From Arctopsyche grandis (taxonomy: Eukaryota; Arthropoda; Insecta; Trichoptera; Hydropsychidae), in contig NC_135356.1 in assembly GCF_051622035.1 (NCBI RefSeq), positions 868,001-932,000 on the forward strand: DNA of 64,000 bases, written 5' to 3'. Each line of letters opens with the position of its first letter. Positions within the stretch are counted from its first letter, which is position 1. A program made the position numbers and the translations under genes. Shown here one piece after another: positions 13,534 to 28,572 of this stretch. Below the pieces are notes generated by a model, which saw only the letters and a program-made list of their open reading frames with translations, searched no databases and was not told the DNA's origin.

Positions 13534-15539
13534 TTACTAGCATCAAAACGAAAGACGCACTAAATTAATAGTAAATCGCATATCACATTATAATTAAATG
13601 AGTACGACTAGAAAGTTTCAAGAGGAGAACAAGACAACGTCGACTTCATAACTCTGGAAAACTCCAGTATCCAGAGCAATTGGTATGTCGTGATATCACC
13701 TGCATCGGATGTTCATAAGTCATGAAAACAGATGATGTCGAAACGACTCGCAGTATTCTTTTACACGAATGAGGACGACACGTATCCATTAAACTGAGAA
13801 CGAGAGTACGTTTCAAGTTTAAAGATTGAAAATTGTCCGTTTTTTGGACGATTTATTCAATTTTGATTCATCTTGTAATGAAAAACTCGAAAAAATATAA
13901 ACAGCTAACGTTTCTCTGGCTTGTTTCAATAATGGATCACTTTGAAATATTTGGAATCTATGGAATTTCACAGATCACGATTTGATCAAGCTTGTACGCA
14001 TATTTCAACAAGCGAGGAGACAGAGACACGAGTGCACGTAAACCCGTTACACTTTGCTCCATTTTTAAGGACATTGCATATCCAATCGTATCAAAAGAGA
14101 AAAAGAAAGTGACCTTTAAGGATTGGCTGATTGCCCTTGTAGTAAATATCACAACAATAGGGCTACAGAATCTACTTTTAGCAGAAGAGATTCATTGTTA
14201 TGTCGATAATTGTCCGATTTGAACGTTCGACGATGACGTTTGTTTTCGTCAGATTATTTTTGTAGTTGCATACGTATAATTCAACTACAACGCTTCGTTA
14301 ACTTGATTGGACTTGTCTATTTATGTATCGCATTGGACTTATCTATCTTCGAAAAGTCGAAATTTAATTACAAAAATGGTGTACAAATACTGTCCCAAGT
14401 AAGCTTGAATAAAAAATTGCAAGCTGGAATAAAAGCACATAAATGTAATCGGCCTGAGATGCCGATCTTAGTGCTTTCATGTAATGTATTTTATTAAATC
14501 ATATACATACATGTACACCCCATATTATTAATTTTATTACTAGCATCAAAACGAAAGACGCACTAAATTAATAGTAAATTGCATATCACATTATAATTAA
14601 ATGAGAACGACTATAAAGTTTCTAGAGGAGAACAAGACAATGTCGACTTCATAACTCTGGAAAACTCCAGTATCCAGAGCAATTAGTATGTCGTGATATC
14701 ACCTGCATCGGATGTTTATAAGTCATGAAAACAGATGATGTCGAAACGACTCGCAGTATTGTTTAACACGAATGAGGACGACACGTATCCATTAAGCTGA
14801 GAACGAGAGTACGTTTCAAGTTTAAAGATTGAAAATTGTCCGTTTTTTGGACGATTTATTCAATTTTGATTCATCTTGTAATGAAAATCTCGAAGAAATA
14901 TAAACAACTAACGTTTCTCTGGCTTCTTTCAATAATGGATCACTTTGAAATATTTGGAATCTATGGAATTTCACAGATCACGATTTGATCAAGCGTGTAC
15001 GCATATTTCAACAAGCGAGGAGACAGAGACACGAGTGCACGTAAACCCGTTACACTTTGCTCCATTTTTAAGGACATTGCATATCCAATCGTATCAAAAG
15101 AGAAAAAGAAAGTGACCTTTAAGGATTGGCTGATTGCCCTTGTAGTAAATATCACAACAATAGGGCTACAGAATCTACTTTTAGCAGAAGAGATTCATTG
15201 TTATGTCGATAATTGTCCGATTTGAACGTTCGACGATGACGTTTGTTTTCGTCAGATTATTTTTGTAGTTGCATACGTATAATTCAACTACAACGCTTCG
15301 TTAACTTGATTGGACTTGTCTATTTATGTATCGCATTGGACTTATCTATCTTCGAAAAGTCGAAATTTAATTACAAAAATGGTGTACAAATACTGTCCCA
15401 AGTAAGCTTGAATAAAAAATTGCAAGCTGGAATAAAAGCACATAAATGTAATCGGCCTGAGATGCCGATCTTAGTGCTTTCATGTAATGTATTTTATTAA
15501 ATCATATACATACATGTACACCCCATATTATTAATTTTA
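13534..15539. repeat. Macrosatellite units 6-7 (both S, 1003 bp each)
   Basis: Two consecutive S units (13534 and 14537). The S tail includes an AATAAA-containing start and a two-step hairpin: AAAGCAC paired with GTGCTTT enclosing ATCGGC paired with GCCGAT (about 14432-14478 in the first). Unit 7 carries GCGTGTACG where most units read GCTTGTACG. Confidence 0.9.
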
Positions 15540-18500
15540 TTACTAGCATCAAAACGAAAGACGCACTAAATTAATAGTAAATTGCATATCACATTATAAT
15601 TAAATGAGAACGACTATAAAGTTTCTAGAGGAGAACAAGACAATGTCGACTTCATAACTCTGGAAAACTCCAGTATCCAGAGCAATTAGTATGTCGTGAT
15701 ATCACCTGCATCGGATGTTTATAAGTCATGAAAACAGATGATGTCGAAACGACTCGCAGTATTGTTTAACACGAATGAGGACGACACGTATCCATTAAGC
15801 TGAGAACGAGAGTACGTTTCAAGTTTAAAGATTGAAAATTGTCCGTTTTTTGGACGATTTATTCAATTTTGATTCATCTTGTAATGAAAATCTCGAAGAA
15901 ATATAAACAGCTAACGTTTCTCTGGCTTCTTTCAATAATGGATCACTTTGAAATATTTGGAATCTATGGAATTTCACAGATCACGATTTGATCAAGCGTG
16001 TACGCATATTTCAACAAGCGAGGAGACAGAGACACGAGTGCACGTAAACCCGTTACACTTTGCTCCATTTTTAAGGACATTGCATATCCAATCGTATCAA
16101 AAGAGAAAAAGAAAGTGACTTTTAAGGATTGGCTGATTGCCCTTGTAGTAAATATCACAACAATAGGGCTACAGAATCTACTTTTAGCAGAAGAGATTCA
16201 TTGTTATGTCGATAATTGTCCGATTTGAACGTTCGACGATGACGTTTGTTTTCGTCAGATTATTTTTGTAGTTGCATACGTATAATTCAACTACAACGCT
16301 TCGTTTACTTGATTGGACTTGTCTATCTATGTATCGATTTGGACTTATCTATCTTCGAAAAGTCGAAATTTAATTACAAAAATGGTGTAAAAATACTGTC
16401 CCAAGTAAGCTTGAAGCCCAGACAGCTCCTTCGTTATGGAGGCTATATAGATCGAAGCTTCCATCGACTAGATTCAAATATGTATTGAATCTATTGGAAA
16501 CGTAAATAATACTCATGTGATAACTATGAACACAATGAATTGGGTAACTTGCTACTATAGAGTTTGCACCCAGCTGCACTAATATTCCACTTTAGTGAAA
16601 CTTACAGACATACATACATATGTATGTATATATTTATTTATAATTTTTTGGCCCATTATATTTGAGGACGATCATACCATGTCATTAAATATCCTAAGAT
16701 ATCGTTCGACAACCCAGAGGACAATGGAGTTGCGGGGGAGCAACGCGACCGAAAAGACAACTCGGTTTCGTTGAAACAGTTATTACTAGCATCAAAACGA
16801 AAGACGCACTAAATTAATAGTAAATCGCATATCACATTATAATTAAATGAGTACGACTAGAAAGTTTCAAGAGGAGAACAAGACAACGTCGACTTCATAA
16901 CTCTGGAAAACTCCAGTATCCAGAGCAATTGGTATGTCGTGATATCACCTGCATCGGATGTTCATAAGTCATGAAAACAGATGATGTCGAAACGACTCGC
17001 AGTATTCTTTTACACGAATGAGGACGACACGTATCCATTAAACTGAGAACGAGAGTACGTTTCAAGTTTAAAGATTGAAAATTGTCCGTTTTTTGGACGA
17101 TTTATTCAATTTTGATTCATCTTGTAATGAAAAACTCGAAGAAATATAAACAGCTAACGTTTCTCTGGCTTGTTTCAATAATGGATCACTTTGAAATATT
17201 TGGAATCTATGGAATTTCACAGATCACGATTTGATCAAGCTTGTACGCATATTTCAACAAGGGAGGAGGCAGAGACACGAGTGCACGTAAACCCGTTACA
17301 CTTTGCTCCATTTTTAAGGACATTGCATATCCAATCGTATCAAAAGAGAAATAGAAAGTGACCTTTAAGGATTGGCTGATTGCCCTTGTAGTAAATATCA
17401 CAACAATAGGGCTACAGAATCTACTTTTAGCAGAAGAGATTCATTGTTATGTCGATAATTGTCCGATTTGAACGTTCGACGATGACGTTTGTTTTCGTCA
17501 GATTATTTTTGTAGTTGCATACGTATAATTCAACTACAACGCTTCGTTTACTTGATTGGACTTGTCTATCTATGTATCGATTTGGACTTATCTATCTTCG
17601 AAAAGTCGAAATTTAATTACAAAAATGGTGTACAAATACTGTCCCAAGTAAGCTTGAAGCCCAGACAGCTCCTTCGTTATGGAGGCTATATAGATCGAAG
17701 CTTCCATCGACTAGATTTAAATATGTATTGAATCTATTGGAAACGTAAATAATACTCATGTGATAACTATGAACACAATGAATTGGGTAACTTGCTACTA
17801 TAGAGTTTGCACCCAGCTGCACTAATATTCCACTTTAGTGAAACTTACAGACATACATACATATGTATGTATTTATTTATTTATAATTTTTTGGCCCATT
17901 ATATTTGAGGACGATCATACCATGTCATTAAATATCCTAAGATATCGTTCGACAACCCAGAGGACAATGGAGTTGCGGGGGAGCAACGCGACCGAAAAGA
18001 CAACTCGGTTTCGTTGAAACAGTTATTACTAGCATCAAAACGAAAGACGCACTAAATTAATAGTAAATCGCATATCACATTATAATTAAATGAGTACGAC
18101 TAGAAAGTTTCAAGAGGAGAACAAGACAACGTCGACTTCATAACTCTGGAAAACTCCAGTATCCAGAGCAATTGGTATGTCGTGATATCACCTGCATCGG
18201 ATGTTCATAAGTCATGAAAACAGATGATGTCGAAACGACTCGCAGTATTGTTTTACACGAATGAGGACGACACGTATCCATTAAACTGAGAACGAGAGTA
18301 CGTTTCAAGTTTAAAGATTGAAAATTGTCCGTTTTTTGGACGATTTATTCAATTTTGATTCATCTTGTAATGAAAAACTCGAAAAAATATAAACAGCTAA
18401 CGTTTCTCTGGCTTGTTTCAATAATGGATCACTTTGAAATATTTGGAATCTATGGAATTTCACAGATCACGATTTGATCAAGCTTGTACGCATATTTCAA

Positions 18501-19268
18501 CAAGCGAGGAGACAGAGACACGAGTGCACGTAAACCCGTTACACTTTGCTCCATTTTTAAGGACATTGCATATCCAATCGTATCAAAAGAGAAAAAGAAA
18601 GTGACCTTTAAGGATTGGCTGATTGCCCTTGTAGTAAATATCACAACAATAGGGCTACAGAATCTACTTTTAGCAGAAGAGATTCATTGTTATGTCGATA
18701 ATTGTCCGATTTGAACGTTCGACGATGACGTTTGTTTTCGTCAGATTATTTTTGTAGTTGCATACGTATAATTCAACTACAACGCTTCGTTTACTTGATT
18801 GGACTTGTCTATCTATGTATCGATTTGGACTTATCTATCTTCGAAAAGTCGAAATTTAATTACAAAAATGGTGTACAAATACTGTCCCAAGTAAGCTTGA
18901 AGTTCAGACAGCTCCTTCGTTATGGAGGCTATATAGATCGAAGCTTCCATCGAATAGATTCAAATATGTATTGAATCTATTGGAAACGTAAATAATACTC
19001 ATGTGATAACTATGAAGACAATGAATTGGGTAACTTGCTACTATAGAGTTTGCACCCAGCAGCACTAAAATTCCACTTTAGTGAAACTTACAGATATACA
19101 TACATATGTATGTATATATTTATTTATAATTTTTTGGCCCATTATATTTGAGGACGATCATACCATGTCATTAAATATCCTAAGATATCGTTCGACAACC
19201 CAGAGGACAATGGAGTTGCGGGGGAGCAACGCGACCGAAAAGACAACTCGGTTTCGTTGAAACAGTTA
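15540..19268. repeat. Macrosatellite units 8-10 (all L)
   Basis: Units begin at 15540, 16783 and 18026, each 1243 bp. Unit 8 has GTGTAAAAATACTG and GTGACTTTTAAGG variants. Unit 9 has CAAGGGAGGAGGCAG and GAGAAATAGAAAG variants that break the small conserved frame. The same pair of variants reappears in units 14-15. Confidence 0.9.
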
Positions 19269-22200
19269 TTACTAGCATCAAAACGAAAGACGCACTAAAT
19301 TAATAGTAAATCGCATATCACATTATAATTAAATGAGTACGACTAGAGAGTTTCAAGAGGAGAACAAGACAACGTCGACTTCATAACTCTGGAAAACTCC
19401 AGTATCCAGAGCAATTGGTATGTCGTGATATCACCTGCATCGGATGTTTATAAGTCATGAAAACAGGTGATGTCGAAACGACTCGCAGTATTGTTTTACA
19501 CGAATGAGGACGACACGTATCCATTAAACTGAGAACGAGAGTACGTTTCAAGTTTAAAGATTGAAAATTGTCCGTTTTGTGGACGATTTATTCCATTTTT
19601 ATTCATCTTGTAATGAAAAACTCGAAGAAATGTAAACAGCTAACGTTTCTCTGGCTTGTTTCAATAATGGATCACTTTGAAATATTTGGAATCTATGGAA
19701 TTTCACAGATCACGATTTGATCAAGCTTGTACGCATATTTCAACAAGCGAGGAGACAGAGACACGAGTGCACGTAAACCCGTTACACTTTGCTCCATTTT
19801 TAAGGACATTGCATATCCAATCGTATCAAAAGAGAAAAAGAAAGTGACCTTTAAGGATTGGCTGATTGCCCTTGTAGTAAATATCACAACAATAGGGCTA
19901 CAGAATCTACTTTTAGCAGAAGAGATTCATTGTTATGTCGATAATTGTCCGATTTGAACGTTCGACGATGACGTTTGTTTTCGTCAGATTATTTTTGTAG
20001 TTGCATACGTATAATTCAACTACAACGCTTCGTTAACTTGATTGGACTTGTCTATTTATGTATCGCATTGGACTTATCTATCTTCGAAAAGTCGAAATTT
20101 AATTACAAAAATGGTGTACAAATACTGTCCCAAGTAAGCTTGAATAAAAAATTGCAAGCTGGAATAAAAGCACATAAATGTAATCGGCCTGAGATGCCGA
20201 TCTTAGTGCTTTCATGTAATGTATTTTATTAAATCATATACATACATGTACACCCCAAATTATTAATTTTATTACTAGCATCAAAACGAAAGACGCACTA
20301 AATTAATAGTAAATTGCATATCACATTATAATTAAATGAGAACGACTATAAAGTTTCTAGAGGAGAACAAGACAATGTCGACTTCATAACTCTGGAAAAC
20401 TCCAGTATCCAGAGCAATTAGTATGTCGTGATATCACCTGCATCGGATGTGTTTATAAGTCATGAAAACAGATGATGTCGAAACGACTCGCAGTATTGTT
20501 TTACACGAATGAGGACGACACGTATCCATTAAACTGAGAACGAGAGTACGTTTCAAGTTTAAAGATTGAAAATTGTCCGTTTTTTGGACGATTTATTCAA
20601 TTTTGATTCATCTTGTAATGAAAATCTCGAAGAAATATAAACAGCTAACGTTTCTCTGGCTTGTTTCAATAATGGATCACTTTGAAATATTTGGAATCTA
20701 TGGAATTTCACAGATCACGATTTGATCAAGCGTGTACGCATATTTCAACAAGCGAGGAGACAGAGACACGAGTGCACGTAAACCCGTTACACTTTGCTCC
20801 ATTTTTAAGGACATTGCATATCCAATCGTATCAAAAGAGAAAAAGAAAGTGACTTTTAAGGATTGGCTGATTGCCCTTGTAGTAAATATCACAACAATAG
20901 GGCTACAGAATCTACTTTTAGCAGAAGAGATTCATTGTTATGTCGATAATTGTCCGATTTGAACGTTCGACGATGACGTTTGTTTTCGTCAGATTATTTT
21001 TGTAGTTGCATACGTATAATTCAACTACAACGCTTCGTTTACTTGATTGGACTTGTCTATCTATGTATCGATTTGGACTCATCTATCTTCGAAAAGTCGA
21101 AATTTAATTACAAAAATGGTGTAAAAAACTGTCCCAAGTAAGCTTGAAGCCCAGACAGCTCCTTCGTTATGGAGGCTATATAGATCGAAGCTTCCATCGA
21201 CTAGATTCAAATATGTATTGAATCTATTGGAAACGTAAATAATACTCATGTGATAACTATGAACACAATGAATTGGGTAACTTGCTACTATAGAGTTTGC
21301 ACCCAGCTGCACTAATATACCACTTTAGTGAAACTTACAGACATACATACATATGTATGTATATATTTATTTATAATTTTTTGGCCCATTATATTTGAGG
21401 ACGATCATACCATGTCATTAAATATCCTAAGATATCGTTCGACAACCCAGAGGACAATGGAGTTGCGGGGGAGCAACGCGACCGAAAAGACAACTCGGTT
21501 TCGTTGAAACAGTTATTACTAGCATCAAAACGAAAGACGCACTAAATTAATAGTAAATCGCATATCACATTATAATTAAATGAGTACGACTAGAAAGTTT
21601 CAAGAGGAGAACAAGACAACGTCGACTTCAAAACTCTGGAAAACTCCAGTATCCAGAGTAATTGGTATGTCGTGATATCACCTGCATCGGATGTTTATAA
21701 GTCATGAAAACAGGTGATGTCGAAACGACTCGCAGTATTGTTTTACACGAATGAGGATGACACGTATCCATTAAACTGAGAACGAGAGTACGTTTCAAGT
21801 TTAAAGATTGAAAATTGTCCGTTTTGTGGACGATTTATTCCATTTTGATTCATCTTGTAATGAAAAACTCGAAGAAATGTAAACAGCTAACGTTTCTCTG
21901 GCTTGTTTCAATAATGGATCACTTTGAAATATTTGGAATCTATGGAATTTCACAGATCACGATTTGATCAAGCTTGTACGCATATTTCAACAAGCGAGGA
22001 GACAGAGACACGAGTGCACGTAAACCCGTTACACTTTGCTCCATTTTTAAGGACATTGCATATCCAATCGTATCAAAAGAGAAAAAGAAAGTGACCTTTA
22101 AGGATTGGCTGATTGCCCTTGTAGTAAATATCACAACAATAGGGCTACAGAATCTACTTTTAGCAGAAGAGATTCATTGTTATGTCGATAATTGTCCGAT

Positions 22201-22518
22201 TTGAACGTTCGACGATGACGTTTGTTTTCGTCAGATTATTTTTGTAGTTGCATACGTATAATTCAACTACAACGCTTCGTTAACTTGATTGGACTTGTCT
22301 ATTTATGTATCGCATTGGACTTATCTATCTTCGAAAAGTCGAAATTTAATTACAAAAATGGTGTACAAATACTGTCCCAAGTAAGCTTGAATAAAAAATT
22401 GCAAGCTGGAATAAAAGCACATAAATGTAATCGGCCTGAGATGCCGATCTTAGTGCTTTCATGTAATGTATTTTATTAAATCATATACATACATGTACAC
22501 CCCATATTATTAATTTTA
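19269..22518. repeat. Macrosatellite units 11-13 (S, L, S)
   Basis: Unit 11 is 19269-20271 (1003 bp). Unit 12 is 20272-21515 (1244 bp, with a GT insertion near 20450 and a one-base loss near 21126). Unit 13 is 21516-22518 (1003 bp). Tail type changes at every unit here. Confidence 0.9.
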
Positions 22519-24730
22519 TTACTAGCATCAAAACGAAAGACGCACTAAATTAATAGTAAATTGCATATCACATTATAATTAAATGAGAACGACTATAAAG
22601 TTTCTAGAGGAGAACAAGACAATGTCGACTTCATAACTCTGGAAAACTCCAGTATCCAGAGCAATTAGTATGTCGTGATATCACCTGCATCGGATGTTTA
22701 TAAGTCATGAAAACAGATGATGTCGAAACGACTCGCAGTATTGTTTAACACGAATGAGGACGACACGTATCCATTAAGCTGAGAACGAGAGTACGTTTCA
22801 AGTTTAAAGATTGAAAATTGTCCGTTTTTTGGACGATTTATTCAATTTTGATTCATCTTGTAATGAAAATCTCGAAGAAATATAAACAGCTAACGTTTCT
22901 CTGGCTTGTTTCAATAATGGATCACTTTGAAATATTTGGAATCTATGGAATTTCACAGATCACGATTTGATCAAGCGTGTACGCATATTTCAACAAGCGA
23001 GGAGACAGAGACACGAGTGCACGTAAACCCGTTACACTTTGCTCCATTTTTAAGGACATTGCATATCCAATCGTATCAAAAGAGAAAAAGAAAGTGACTT
23101 TTAAGGATTGGCTGATTGCCCTTGTAGTAAATATCACAACAATAGGGCTACAGAATCTACTTTTAGCAGAAGAGATTCATTGTTATGTCGATAATTGTCC
23201 GATTTGAACGTTCGACGATGACGTTTGTTTTCGTCAGATTATTTTTGTAGTTGCATACGTATAATTCAACTACAACGCTTCGTTTACTTGATTGGACTTG
23301 TCTATCTATGTATCGATTTGGACTTATCTATCTTCGAAAAGTCGAAATTTAATTACAAAAATGGTGTAAAAATACTGTCCCAAGTAAGCTTGAAGCCCAG
23401 ACAGCTCCTTCGTTATGGAGGCTATATAGATCGAAGCTTCCATCGACTAGATTCAAATATGTATTGAATCTATTGGAAACGTAAATAATACTCATGTGAT
23501 AACTATGAACACAATGAATTGGGTAACTTGCTACTATAGAGTTTGCACCCAGCTGCACTAATATTCCACTTTAGTGAAACTTACAGACATACATACATAT
23601 GTATGTATATATTTATTTATAATTTTTTGGCCCATTATATTTGAGGACGATCATACCATGTCATTAAATATCCTAAGATATCGTTCGACAACCCAGAGGA
23701 CAATGGAGTTGCGGGGGAGCAACGCGACCGAAAAGACAACTCGGTTTCGTTGAAACAGTTATTACTAGCATCAAAACGAAAGACGCACTAAATTAATAGT
23801 AAATCGCATATCACATTATAATTAAATGAGTACGACTAGAAAGTTTCAAGAGGAGAACAAGACAACGTCGACTTCATAACTCTGGAAAACTCCAGTATCC
23901 AGAGCAATTGGTATGTCGTGATATCACCTGCATCGGATGTTCATAAGTCATGAAAACAGATGATGTCGAAACGACTCGCAGTATTCTTTTACACGAATGA
24001 GGACGACACGTATCCATTAAACTGAGAACGAGAGTACGTTTCAAGTTTAAAGATTGAAAATTGTCCGTTTTTTGGACGATTTATTCAATTTTGATTCATC
24101 TTGTAATGAAAAACTCGAAGAAATATAAACAGCTAACGTTTCTCTGGCTTGTTTCAATAATGGATCACTTTGAAATATTTGGAATCTATGGAATTTCACA
24201 GATCACGATTTGATCAAGCTTGTACGCATATTTCAACAAGGGAGGAGGCAGAGACACGAGTGCACGTAAACCCGTTACACTTTGCTCCATTTTTAAGGAC
24301 ATTGCATATCCAATCGTATCAAAAGAGAAATAGAAAGTGACCTTTAAGGATTGGCTGATTGCCCTTGTAGTAAATATCACAACAATAGGGCTACAGAATC
24401 TACTTTTAGCAGAAGAGATTCATTGTTATGTCGATAATTGTCCGATTTGAACGTTCGACGATGACGTTTGTTTTCGTCAGATTATTTTTGTAGTTGCATA
24501 CGTATAATTCAACTACAACGCTTCGTTTACTTGATTGGACTTGTCTATCTATGTATCGATTTGGACTTTTCTATCATCAAAAAGTCGAAATTTAATTACA
24601 TAAATGGTGTACAATCAAATGACAATAAGACATTTTTAACTACATCAGTAAAAAAATTAGTTGAATATATTTGTGAAAATGAAAATAATGATAAGGAACA
24701 ATTTTTGGATGGAACACAATATTAATATTA
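22519..24730. repeat. Macrosatellite units 14-15 (L, then a unit with a foreign tail)
   Basis: Unit 14 (22519-23761) and unit 15 (from 23762) repeat the diagnostic variants of units 8-9 at a constant offset of 6979 bp. From about 24570 unit 15 departs from both tail types and ends in unrelated AT-rich sequence before the next TTACTAGCATC at 24731. Confidence 0.9.
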
Positions 24731-25090
24731 TTACTAGCATCAAAACGAAAGATGCATTAAATAAATAGTAAATCGCACATCACATTATAATACAGTGAGA
24801 ACGACTAGAATGTTTCGAGAGCAGAATATGACTACGTCAACTTTAAGTCTAGACACCTCCAATATCGAGAGCAATTATGATATCGTGACATCACCTTAGT
24901 ATGTGCATTCGATGGTGATAACGATAAGTCATGATAACGCCGGATGCCGATATTACTCGCAGTATTGTTTTATACGATTAAGAAAAAATACTATATACAT
25001 TAACCGATTGAGAATTGAGTGTAAACCGGACATTTGATTATACATATTTTGATTAATTTCATACAATGACAGACAGTGTCTTTCAGAATT
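24731..25090. repeat. Diverged terminal satellite unit
   Basis: Starts with the standard unit head, then shows substitutions and small indels throughout (for example GAAAGATGCATTAAATAAAT). It fades out near 25,090. Much older than the neighbouring units, as expected at an array edge where homogenisation is weak. Confidence 0.8.
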
Positions 25091-26332
25091 TGAAAGTTTA
25101 CTCACAATTAACCACCAATGTTTAAAAATTAACGCAATCTTTTCGAAGAACGAAGTGATTCTATGTAAATCGAGATTGTATTCTGTATCCGAAGCTGCAG
25201 CTCCAAAGACAAAGAAGAGTTTGAGAGCACCAAGATCGAATTTGTGATTGAAACTTTTTTCTTTATTATACATAATAAGTATGTAGATACATATGTACAT
25301 ATTTACATAGATGAAAGTAAAATATATTATGCAATTCTTACATACATTCAGGTTTTCTGTGACCTTACTATTTATGTATACACTAAACTATTGTCATTTA
25401 ACTTTACATAGCATGATTTACTGATGAAGAACTCGTTATTGATTATATATGTATGGGTATAGAATATATGGATGCACAAAGGCATTTTTTTCTATCCTTA
25501 ATATTTGGTAGATTTACATAGATACATACTGACATCGAAAATATGTATGTACACATCTAAGACAACTTGGTGACTTTCATAATTTGAAACTACATAAGTA
25601 TATACACACATGTTTTAACACATGATACTTCTTGACTGTCATCGAATATTAGTTAAAACTACGCTTTTTTACAATGTTACAGCATACACACATATGTACA
25701 TATATTCATTCATTGTAATAATGAGTAATGGAAAGAAATCATTCGTTGAAGTTTCTGCAACAGAAACTGTCCATTCATGTACGATCAACACATGGTAATT
25801 GGATTATTAGTCACATTGCGGTGGTCACAAAGACAATTTTTGCCATTAAAATCGCGAATACACAATATTTGGCACTCAAGTTCTCGTTAGTATGATAGTT
25901 ATCGTTAGTATGATGGACTTTTCGGCTGCCAGATGTTCCGTTTTAGAGATTTTAGTGACTTTGTGACCAGTAATCACCGAACCGGTACACACATATGTAG
26001 TGTTATGAGACATTTTAGCTAAATTTCTGGTTGACAAAATTGAATCGACTCGCACACATGTAGAAATCATCCGATAACAATGAGGCATTCGAAAAATCAC
26101 GATTAAAGAAATGACGAGAAATCTTGACTACCTTTTAAATGCGCTCGTTTTGTATTATGCAACATTTGATCTGCTTTTTTGAAGATGCGAAGAGTCTTAA
26201 TTCTTCTAAACACGACAAGCTGCTTTCCATATTTAAAAAAATATTTACTGTTATTGATTGACTCGGATACTGTATATAAAAAAAAAACAAGTATACATGT
26301 AATACATATATTTATAGTCAGTCTTAGTTTTT
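25091..26332. other. Intergenic stretch, nothing recognised
   Basis: AT-rich, with several TACATATGTACAT-type palindromes (25290, 25540, 25695). No open frame resembles a known protein. Confidence 0.4.
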
Positions 26333-26336
26333 TTAA

Positions 26337-26977
26337 GGGGGTATTCTAGTTTAGAAATTTGAAAAAATCGATTTTTTTTTCTTTCATATTTTCAGAGCTT
26401 AAACCTTTAAGAACATGTTTAAGCGGATTTTTAAAATCCAAATTATTTTCGGAGATATCGCTGCTTCAGTGACGTGGCATCTAACCGGCGCGTAACCTTA
26501 CCCGAAACTTTAAACGCGTTTTTTTCGAAAGTTCTTTTTTCGAGACGGTTGACATGGTATCTCAAGTTTTACTTGAAATTTGGTGTGAGCCTTCTCTATA
26601 CATTACTCTATCGCACGAACTAGAACCATAACTCAATTTAAATTTTTACTATTTTTAAAAAATTCAGAAAAGTCAAAAAAACTGGTAAAAAATGGTCTTT
26701 TCATTTCAAACAGCCATTATTTTGCGAAAAAAAATTATTTCGATTGTAGCATTTGTTTGGATTAAGAATTAATTTTTTTTTATATCAGATAACTATGAGG
26801 GTTGGAATCGTGTAAACCAGGGCGCGCCATTTTTTTGACGCGCCCTTTTGACGCGCCCTTTTGACGCGCCACTTCATCAGCCTGTAACTTTTTGAATTTT
26901 GAATTTTTTTTTATGTACTCTTCAAACATTTATAAATAAAATACCTACAATTCATGCCTCTAGACTAGAATAACCCC
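26337..26977. mobile_element. TTAA-flanked MITE (piggyBac-like target)
   Basis: TTAA at 26333-26336 and at 26978-26981 flank inverted ends: GGGGGTATTCTAGTTTAGA on the left, and GGGGTTATTCTAGTCTAGA read from the right. No transposase is present. Near 26820-26872 it holds a three-copy GACGCGCCCTTTT-type minisatellite. TTAA duplication is the hallmark of piggyBac-type transposition, but the family is inferred from the target site only. Confidence 0.75.
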
Positions 26978-26981
26978 TTAA

Positions 26982-28402
<1,421 letters not shown>

Positions 28403-28572
28403 GGTCGCAGTTTAGTACGTAGCAGTTAAAGAGAAAATATCTTTTTTTCCGTTATGCACAAGAAAAACTAACTGTATAATGTGTCTGCAGTCTGCACTCG
28501 GAACTATCCTTCCTAGTAACAGTCAAAGAGAAGTTTGATAAAAAAATATATGTAGATTTACACCGTTGACGA

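Larger units (their letters stand above)
7642..25090. repeat. Macrosatellite array, 16 head-to-tail units of two tail types
   Basis: Taking TTACTAGCATCAAAACGAAA as the unit start, units begin at 8562, 9805, 11048, 12291, 13534, 14537, 15540, 16783, 18026, 19269, 20272, 21516, 22519, 23762 and 24731. A first partial unit covers 7642-8561. All share a core of about 770 bp. After TCCCAAGTAAGCTTGAA each unit takes one of two unrelated tails: about 230 bp (S, total 1003) or about 475 bp (L, total 1243). The order is S-L-L-L-L-S-S-L-L-L-S-L-S-L, then a variant and a diverged unit. The core of each unit carries short conserved frames, including one of 76 codons, but they have stops upstream and no recognised domain. 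I treat the array as non-coding. Confidence 0.95.

Noticed and set aside
7983..24725. Repeated 64- to 85-codon frames in each satellite unit as protein-coding genes
   Set aside because: They lack domains, overlap on both strands, have stops upstream, and their conservation is explained by array homogenisation.
7642..25090. CRISPR array, rDNA or histone cluster
   Set aside because: Units are 1.0-1.24 kb without short repeat/spacer structure, and no rRNA or histone sequence is present.
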